NCBI GenBank assembly: GCA_029335925.2
Contig: JARJMX020000098.1
Span: 1 to 10,200, forward strand
Origin: Gammaproteobacteria bacterium
Lineage (GTDB): Bacteria > Pseudomonadota > Gammaproteobacteria > Halothiobacillales > Halothiobacillaceae
Direction: 5' to 3'
Length of the DNA: 10,200 bases
The notes beneath the pieces were generated by a model. It was given only the letters and a program-made list of their open reading frames with translations, did no database searches and was not told where the DNA came from. The translations under genes were made by a program, and so were the position numbers. Position 1 is the first letter of the stretch, and each line of letters begins with the position of its first letter. Shown here one piece after another: positions 6,661-10,200 of this stretch.

Positions 6661-7119
6661 TCAACGTGCGGCTTGGAGGGCGGCTAGCACGGCCTCGGCG
6701 TGTCCGGCGACCTTCACGCCGCGCCACTCCAGGCGCACGACGCCCTGCGGATCGATAAGGAACGTGCTCCGTTCGATGCCCAAGTGCTCTCTGCCATACA
6801 GCTTTTTCGGCTTGATGACATCGAAGGCCCGGCACAAGGCCTCATTCTGGTCGCTGATCAGATCGAAGGGCAGGCCGTGCTTGGCACGAAAGCCTGCGTG
6901 GCTCTTAAGCCCATCCCGCGAGACGCCGATGATGCGGGCCCCAAGTGCGGTAAATGCCGAGTTCAGGCGGGCGAAGTCCCGGCCCTCTGTGGTGCAGCCA
7001 GGGGTGTTGTCCTTGGGATAGAAGTAGAGCACCAGCCAGTGCCCAAGAAGATCATCAGGCAGATGCAGAGGGCCTGCCGTGCTTTCGACATCAAGGCGAG
7101 GCAGGGTACGTTCGGTCAT
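6661..7119 (-). CDS. bcp: Thiol peroxidase, Bcp/PrxQ peroxiredoxin
   Basis: A 152-aa peroxiredoxin of the Bcp/PrxQ group, which reduces hydrogen peroxide and organic peroxides in the cytoplasm with electrons from thioredoxin or a similar donor. The active site is FYPKDNTPGCTTEG, with peroxidatic Cys at 42. ISDQNEALCRAFDV (about 88-101) and KKLYGREHLGIERSTFLID are also typical. In E. coli Bcp the resolving Cys sits five residues after the peroxidatic one; here that position (47) is Arg. The only other Cys is C96, so it is a 1-Cys enzyme or uses an unusual partner. The frame is open to 7335, but ATG 7119 has a strong AAGGAGG five bases upstream and fits the family length (E. coli 156 aa). It lies between gcvR and phoH2 with 22-bp gaps on both sides. 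The gcvR-bcp order is the same as in E. coli. Confidence 0.93.
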   Translation of the reverse strand: MTERTLPRLDVESTAGPLHLPDDLLGHWLVLYFYPKDNTPGCTTEGRDFARLNSAFTALGARIIGVSRDGLKSHAGFRAKHGLPFDLISDQNEALCRAFDVIKPKKLYGREHLGIERSTFLIDPQGVVRLEWRGVKVAGHAEAVLAALQAAR

Positions 7120-7124
7120 GCGGT

Positions 7125-7131
7125 CCTCCTT
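7125..7131 (-). promoter_or_regulatory. Strong ribosome binding site of bcp
   Basis: AAGGAGG on the minus strand, five bases before ATG 7119, inside the 22-bp gap after gcvR. It fixes the bcp start and rules out the longer upstream frame. Confidence 0.8.
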
Positions 7132-7141
7132 GGCGAGGGCT

Positions 7142-7669
7142 TTAGCGTACGGGCTCGAGGGTGGCGTCCAGGTTGTATTCGTCACACAGGTCAAAAAAAG
7201 CGTCCTTGAACAGGGCAAGGCGGCGATCGGCCGGGATGTCGACCTGCATGCGCAGGGAGAGCATGGCGGTGCGCTGGCCCGATACCTGGTAGGGGACGGT
7301 CGAGAGGTCGCGGATGTTGATCCCTTGCGCGGCAAAGAACTGGGCCAGGAGATGGGTGATGTCCGGGTCGTTGATACCGACGATGTCCACCACGTAGGGC
7401 AGCTGCGGGCCCTGTGCGGAAGGTGGCTCGGTGCGTGTCATCGTAAGCTCCATCTCATACTGCGAGGCGAGCTGGCGCAGGGCGGTTTCGAGGCGGGAAA
7501 GGCGGTCCCAGCTGCCGCCGATCAGCATGGTGGCGGCAAAGCGGTCATTAAGAGTGAACATGCGAGAGTCGAGGAGCACGCATTTGTGCTGGGCGATGGG
7601 GCGAGTGATCCGTTCGACCAGTCCGATGGCGTCCTTGGCGAGTAGATTGACGGCCAGATGAGTCTGCAT
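7142..7669 (-). CDS. gcvR: Glycine cleavage system regulator GcvR (double ACT domain)
   Basis: A 175-aa protein with two ACT domains and no DNA-binding domain. In E. coli, GcvR acts by binding the activator GcvA and represses the glycine cleavage operon when glycine is low. ACT 1 spans about 4-78 (NLLAKDAIGLVERITRPIAQ, then a strand with DSRMFTLNDRF). ACT 2 spans about 91-172 (YVVDIVGINDPDITHLLAQF, then AAQGINIRDLSTV). The GINDPDIT and AKDAIGLV turns match the ligand-loop positions of ACT regulators. E. coli GcvR is 190 aa. I chose ATG 7669 (MQTHLAVNLLAKD) because it aligns with the family start; the frame is open to 7735 but that extension looks like leader. No clear Shine-Dalgarno is seen. 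Candidate promoter hexamers are weak (minus-strand TTTCAC at 7727-7732 and TACACT at 7704-7709, 17-base spacer). It is the first gene of gcvR-bcp-phoH2, divergent from dapA. No gcvA or gcv operon is in the window. Confidence 0.88.
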   Translation of the reverse strand: MQTHLAVNLLAKDAIGLVERITRPIAQHKCVLLDSRMFTLNDRFAATMLIGGSWDRLSRLETALRQLASQYEMELTMTRTEPPSAQGPQLPYVVDIVGINDPDITHLLAQFFAAQGINIRDLSTVPYQVSGQRTAMLSLRMQVDIPADRRLALFKDAFFDLCDEYNLDATLEPVR

Positions 7670-7745
7670 ATCTGTGGTGATGGCTTTTTCGGCTTTTCGA
7701 TCGAGTGTACACGCCCATCCGGACGCGTGAAACATCGCCTGGGAT

Positions 7746-7777
7746 AAGGCGTTCCTGCGCCTTGCAAGGCGCGCCTT
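7746..7777. promoter_or_regulatory. Four alternating AAGGCG/CGCCTT half-sites between gcvR and dapA
   Basis: AAGGCG (7746-7751), CGCCTT (7758-7763), AAGGCG (7766-7771) and CGCCTT (7772-7777) alternate within 32 bp. Sites 2 and 3 make the perfect palindrome CGCCTTGCAAGGCG. Sites 3 and 4 make GCAAGGCGCGCCTTGC. Sites 1 and 2 can form a hairpin with a 6-base loop. The array covers the predicted dapA -35 and spacer and lies upstream of gcvR, so it could be an operator for either gene. No known regulator motif is recognised. Confidence 0.5.
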
Positions 7778-7791
7778 GCGGCGGGTAGTAT
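7762..7791 (+). promoter_or_regulatory. Sigma-70-like promoter for dapA
   Basis: TTGCAA (7762-7767) and TAGTAT (7786-7791) have an 18-base spacer, each matching 4 of 6 consensus bases. Transcription would begin near 7799, giving a leader of about 22 bases before ATG 7821. The -35 and most of the spacer are embedded in the half-site array. Confidence 0.45.
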
Positions 7792-7820
7792 GAATCTATT
7801 TTCCTGACGTGGGTGATGCG

Positions 7821-8699
7821 ATGTTTCACGGGAGTATGGTGGCCCTGGTGACTCCGATGCGGGCGGACGGGGCACTGGACTTCGGGGCTCTGCGCCGATT
7901 GGTCGACTGGCACGTGATGGAAGGCACCGATGCCATCGTTGCGGTCGGCACTACCGGGGAGTCCGCGACGTTGGATGTCGCCGAGCACATTGAGGTTGTG
8001 CGCCGCACGGTCGAGTACGCCGCGGGCAGGGTGCCGGTCATTGCCGGCACCGGCGCCAACAGCACACGCGAGGCCATTGAGCTTTCGAAGGCCGCGGTAG
8101 AGGTCGGCGCGGATGGTTGCCTGTTGGTCACCCCCTATTACAATAAGCCAACCCAGGAAGGCCTGTACCGCCACTACATGGCGATCGCCGAGGCGGTGCC
8201 CGCCCCGCTGGTTCTCTACAACGTGCCGGGCCGCACGGCCTGCGACATGCTGCCGGCCACGGTAGAGCGGCTGGCCGATGTGCCGAACATCGTCGGCATC
8301 AAGGAGGCCTCCGGTTCGCTTGAGCGTACCCGTGAACTGATTGAACGGCTAGCGGGGCGCGTGGATGTCTTCAGTGGCGACGACGACCTGGCGCGCGAAG
8401 TCATCCTGCAGGGTGGCAGGGGCGTGATCTCGGTCACCGCCAATATCGCCCCGCGCGCCATGCACCTGATGTGTGAGGCCGCGCTGGCTCAGGATGCCGC
8501 CCGTGCCGCAGAGCTCGATACGCCGCTGCGTGGCCTGCACAAGGCCCTGTTCCTGGAGTCTAACCCTATTCCGGTCAAGTTCGCCCTGCATGCCATGGGG
8601 CTGATCGAGGACGGGATTCGCCTACCGCTGACCTGGCTGTCTGCGGCGCACCATGAACCGCTGCGTCAGGCCATGCGTGCCGCTGGTGTGTTGAATTAA
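7821..8699 (+). CDS. dapA: 4-Hydroxy-tetrahydrodipicolinate synthase DapA
   Basis: A 292-aa enzyme condensing pyruvate with aspartate semialdehyde, the first committed step of diaminopimelate and lysine synthesis in the cytoplasm. Length and numbering match E. coli DapA exactly. The Schiff-base lysine is K161 in GIKEASG, the catalytic triad is T44, Y107 and Y133, and R138 is in the substrate entrance (YNVPGRT). The lysine feedback-site residues H56, N80, E84 and Y106 are kept, but the E. coli H53 position is Val, so feedback inhibition may differ. The frame also has a GTG at 7809. I prefer ATG 7821 (MFHGSMVALVTPM) because it aligns with the family start; neither start has a strong Shine-Dalgarno. 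It is divergent from gcvR. A terminator follows immediately, so unlike the E. coli arrangement it is probably not tightly co-transcribed with bamC. Confidence 0.97.
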   Translation: MFHGSMVALVTPMRADGALDFGALRRLVDWHVMEGTDAIVAVGTTGESATLDVAEHIEVVRRTVEYAAGRVPVIAGTGANSTREAIELSKAAVEVGADGCLLVTPYYNKPTQEGLYRHYMAIAEAVPAPLVLYNVPGRTACDMLPATVERLADVPNIVGIKEASGSLERTRELIERLAGRVDVFSGDDDLAREVILQGGRGVISVTANIAPRAMHLMCEAALAQDAARAAELDTPLRGLHKALFLESNPIPVKFALHAMGLIEDGIRLPLTWLSAAHHEPLRQAMRAAGVLN

Positions 8700-8701
8700 G
8701 T

Positions 8702-8725
8702 AAACGCTGAACAGTTCAGCGTTTT
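8702..8725 (+). terminator. Rho-independent terminator of dapA
   Basis: A perfect 10-bp stem, AAACGCTGAA (8702-8711) with TTCAGCGTTT (8715-8724), has a CAG triloop. It ends in TTTT and starts two bases after the dapA stop codon. The A-run on the left could let it work for the other strand too, but no gene arrives from that side. Confidence 0.75.
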
Positions 8726-8749
8726 CCATGTGGGGCATGACGCTCCAAC

Positions 8750-8844
8750 GCGAATAACGACGTAAGTCGTTGATTCGCTGAGGCCGTCGCGGACATGCGA
8801 TGCGACGAGATAAGCTGAAAAAACTATGGATGGATTTTTTCAGC
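8750..8844 (+). repeat. Hairpin array before bamC, possible divergent relative of the repeat
   Basis: Three hairpins follow one another. The first, 8750-8778, has a 12-bp stem (GCGAAT and AACGAC arms, one bulged base, loop GTAA). The second, 8785-8807, pairs CGTCGC with GCGACG. The third, 8814-8844, pairs GCTGAAAAAA with TTTTTTCAGC around the loop CTATGGATGGA. The last one and its right flank resemble hairpin 4 of the two repeat copies: a TTGAAAA-type arm, a TTTTTCA arm, then CAT plus pyrimidines. Its loop contains the ATGGAT seen in hairpin 3 of those copies. The array lies in the presumed bamC leader and ends 21 bases before the start codon. Confidence 0.5.
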
Positions 8845-8852
8845 ATTTCCCT

Positions 8853-8860
8853 AAGAGAGG
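8853..8860 (+). promoter_or_regulatory. Ribosome binding site of bamC
   Basis: AAGAGAGG ends five bases before ATG 8866. It selects this start, and so the lipoprotein signal peptide, over the in-frame ATG at 8800 that would put 22 extra residues in front. Confidence 0.75.
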
Positions 8861-8865
8861 TTGAT

Positions 8866-9984
8866 ATGCAATTGAAGGCGCTTGCGCGGATCGCCATGCC
8901 CGCTGCCGGCCTCGTATTCCTGGCGGGGTGTTCATTCATCCCGGGGTTGGGCAAGGAGGATGCCCGCGAGGCGCGCCGCACGGGCAGCCTGCCTAATCTT
9001 GAGGTGCCTCCTGCTTTCACTGCGCCCGATCCTGCCCTGGTCGTCAGCGTGCCGCGTGCCGCCACTGCCTCCGGTGAGGCGGCGAAGAGTGGCGGTACAG
9101 CGGGTGGTCTCTTGCTCAAGTCGGCCACCGTCAGCCTGGAGGGCTCGCCCGACGCGCGCTGGCTGAAGGTCGAGGCTGCGCCGGAGGCGGTGTGGCCGCG
9201 CCTGGTCAGCTTCCTTCAGGAAGAGGGTTACAGCGTCAGCCGCCAGGATCCCAAGCTTGGCATTCTCGAATCCGACTGGACCGGGGGTAGCGCCGGCAAT
9301 CCGGAGGTGGGCGGCCTGCAGGGCCTGCTCAAGGGCATCACCCGCCTGTTCTTCGTGCCGGACCACATGGACCGCGTGCGTTTGCGCATGGAGCGCGGCG
9401 AAAGCGATGCCGAGACCCGTGTCTTCCTTACCAGCCAGCGCATGGAGCGGGTCGAGGATGCCCCCTTGGTGCCGGGTACGTCGTCCGACACCTTCAAGTG
9501 GCAGATGGGCCAGGCCAACGCCGACTTCGAGGCGGAGATGCTTAAGCGGCTCATGGTTTATCTCTCCGGCGATGATGCCCAGTCCCGTGCGCAGCTCGCA
9601 GCTTCCTTGCAGCCGCGCGCGCGTATGGTGTTTGACGCCGGCAAAGAGCAGCGTTACCTCATCGTACAGCAGGCCTATCCGGTGGTCCTCAACCGTACTA
9701 CGGTCAGCCTCGAGCGGCTTGGCTTCGACGTGGTGAAGAAGGATACCGACAATGGCGTGCTGCAGGTTCGCCATGCCCGTCCGCGCACCCTGTACGAGGG
9801 CGTCATCCTGCGTGGCACGGAGCTTAAGCAGGGCAGCGGCGAGAATCCGGTTGCCCTCACCCTGCAGCTCAAGCCGCAGAAAGATGGTACCACCCGCATC
9901 GACATGGTGGATGTGGTCGGCGACAAGGATCTGCCGAAGTTCACTGCGGTGTTGGGTGAGCGTCTGACGCAGGCGCTGCGCTGA
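8866..9984 (+). CDS. bamC: Outer membrane assembly lipoprotein BamC (NlpB/DapX family)
   Basis: A 372-aa lipoprotein subunit of the BAM complex, which inserts beta-barrel proteins into the outer membrane. The signal peptide (1-21) ends in the lipobox LAGC, with C22 as the lipidated residue. Ser at +2 fits outer-membrane sorting. A low-complexity, Pro/Ala-rich N-terminal part (about 35-85, GSLPNLEVPPAF) corresponds to the extended BamD-binding stretch. Two helix-grip domains follow, about 90-215 (RWLKVEAAPEAVWPRLVSFL, then GILESDWTG) and about 260-372 (RYLIVQQAYPVVLNRTTVSL, then GVLQVRHARP). E. coli BamC is 344 aa, so this is somewhat longer. Position directly after dapA, as in E. coli (whence the old name dapX), supports the call. 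A terminator and hairpin array separate it from dapA, so it may have its own promoter, which I could not define. Confidence 0.92.
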   Translation: MQLKALARIAMPAAGLVFLAGCSFIPGLGKEDAREARRTGSLPNLEVPPAFTAPDPALVVSVPRAATASGEAAKSGGTAGGLLLKSATVSLEGSPDARWLKVEAAPEAVWPRLVSFLQEEGYSVSRQDPKLGILESDWTGGSAGNPEVGGLQGLLKGITRLFFVPDHMDRVRLRMERGESDAETRVFLTSQRMERVEDAPLVPGTSSDTFKWQMGQANADFEAEMLKRLMVYLSGDDAQSRAQLAASLQPRARMVFDAGKEQRYLIVQQAYPVVLNRTTVSLERLGFDVVKKDTDNGVLQVRHARPRTLYEGVILRGTELKQGSGENPVALTLQLKPQKDGTTRIDMVDVVGDKDLPKFTAVLGERLTQALR

Positions 9985-10008
9985 TTCCTTTCGCGGTCGC
10001 GGCATGAT

Positions 10009-10037
10009 GAACCCGGCACAAGCCGGGTTCGTTGTTT
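10009..10037 (+). terminator. Rho-independent terminator of bamC
   Basis: GAACCCGGC (10009-10017) pairs perfectly with GCCGGGTTC (10022-10030) around an ACAA loop, followed by GTTGTTT. It begins 25 bases after the bamC stop. Confidence 0.75.
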
Positions 10038-10040
10038 GGT

Positions 10041-10137
10041 GCCTGGACAGGCGGGATCCATCCCTTGCTCGTTTCCTCCCTTCGGAAACGACAAACTCGG
10101 CTCAAGGCCGGGTCCGGGCGTTGTCAGTCCAGAAAGC
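10041..10137. other. Convergent bamC/folE2 intergenic stretch with small palindromes
   Basis: Short inverted repeats occur in a row: GCCTG/CAGGC (10041-10052), GGGAT/ATCCC (10053-10064) and an 8-bp stem TCGTTTCC/GGAAACGA (10069-10091, 7-base loop). The last lies 46 bases after the folE2 stop and might aid minus-strand termination, but no T-run follows on either strand. No gene is seen here. Confidence 0.4.
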
Positions 10138-10200
10138 TCAACGGCTCAACCGCGCATACGCCGAATGGTTGTGGATCGATTCGAAGTTCTCCACCTCGAT
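10138..10200 (-). CDS. folE2: GTP cyclohydrolase IB FolE2, C-terminal end (partial)
   Basis: Only the last 20 codons and the TGA stop (10140-10138) are in the window; the gene enters from the right edge. The peptide IEVENFESIHNHSAYARLSR contains ENFESIHNHSAYA, the highly conserved C-terminal signature of FolE2 (compare the Neisseria gonorrhoeae protein, which ends in almost the same motif). FolE2 opens GTP to dihydroneopterin triphosphate for folate and related pterin pathways, and is a metal-flexible alternative to FolE. It is convergent with bamC. The call rests on a short but distinctive motif. Confidence 0.82.
   Translation of the reverse strand: MEVENFESIHNHSAYARLSR

Noticed and set aside
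7120..7335. Upstream extension of the bcp frame
   Set aside because: It overlaps gcvR in another frame, while a strong Shine-Dalgarno sits just before ATG 7119.
7809..7820. GTG start for dapA four codons upstream
   Set aside because: There is no Shine-Dalgarno before it, and the ATG at 7821 gives the exact E. coli DapA length and start.
8800..8865. 22-codon upstream extension of bamC
   Set aside because: It would bury the lipoprotein signal peptide and runs through the hairpin array; the AAGAGAGG site supports ATG 8866.
8932..10005. 357-codon minus-strand open frame over bamC
   Set aside because: It is antisense to a clear lipoprotein gene, has no recognisable motif, and crosses the bamC end towards its terminator.

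Overview
The window looks like a core chromosomal segment of a GC-rich gammaproteobacterium. The main reason is gene order: gcvR and bcp lie next to dapA and bamC, the neighbourhood known from Escherichia coli (bamC-dapA-gcvR-bcp). Here gcvR and bcp are divergent from dapA and bamC. The H-NS-like protein carries a TWTGRGQKP DNA-binding motif, and a PIN-PhoH protein and a presequence-protease-type M16 peptidase are also present. This mix would fit a Chromatiales/Ectothiorhodospiraceae-like lineage, but that placement is inference and I cannot name the species.

Layout, left to right. Positions 1-229 hold a multi-hairpin repeat (copy 1). On the minus strand follow a 114-aa H-NS-family protein (230-574), with its own AT-rich promoter, and an unrecognised 379-aa TPR-like protein (644-1783). 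Divergent from these, on the plus strand, is a 971-aa M16 metallopeptidase (1901-4816). A 400-bp convergent gap contains a hairpin with an ATGGAT loop and repeat copy 2. Then comes a minus-strand operon, read right to left: gcvR (7669-7142), bcp (7119-6661) and a PIN-PhoH ATPase (6638-5220), with two 22-bp gaps. The gcvR/dapA divergent region carries four alternating 6-bp half-sites overlapping the predicted dapA promoter. dapA (7821-8699) ends at a strong terminator and is followed by a hairpin-rich spacer and the lipoprotein gene bamC (8866-9984), which ends in another terminator. At the right edge the last 20 codons of a minus-strand folE2 are visible; the rest lies outside the window.

Functionally this is mostly housekeeping: lysine/diaminopimelate synthesis (dapA), outer-membrane protein assembly (bamC), glycine-cleavage control (gcvR), peroxide defence (bcp), RNA metabolism (PIN-PhoH), peptide clean-up (M16), nucleoid organisation (H-NS-like) and GTP cyclohydrolase (folE2). 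I see no phage, transposase, CRISPR array, tRNA or rRNA.

The most interesting material is between the genes. There is a roughly 165-bp element in two copies, each a string of four hairpins. A set of hairpins with different stems shares the same ATGGAT loop, which fits the core of CsrA/RsmA binding sites. There is also the half-site array in front of dapA.
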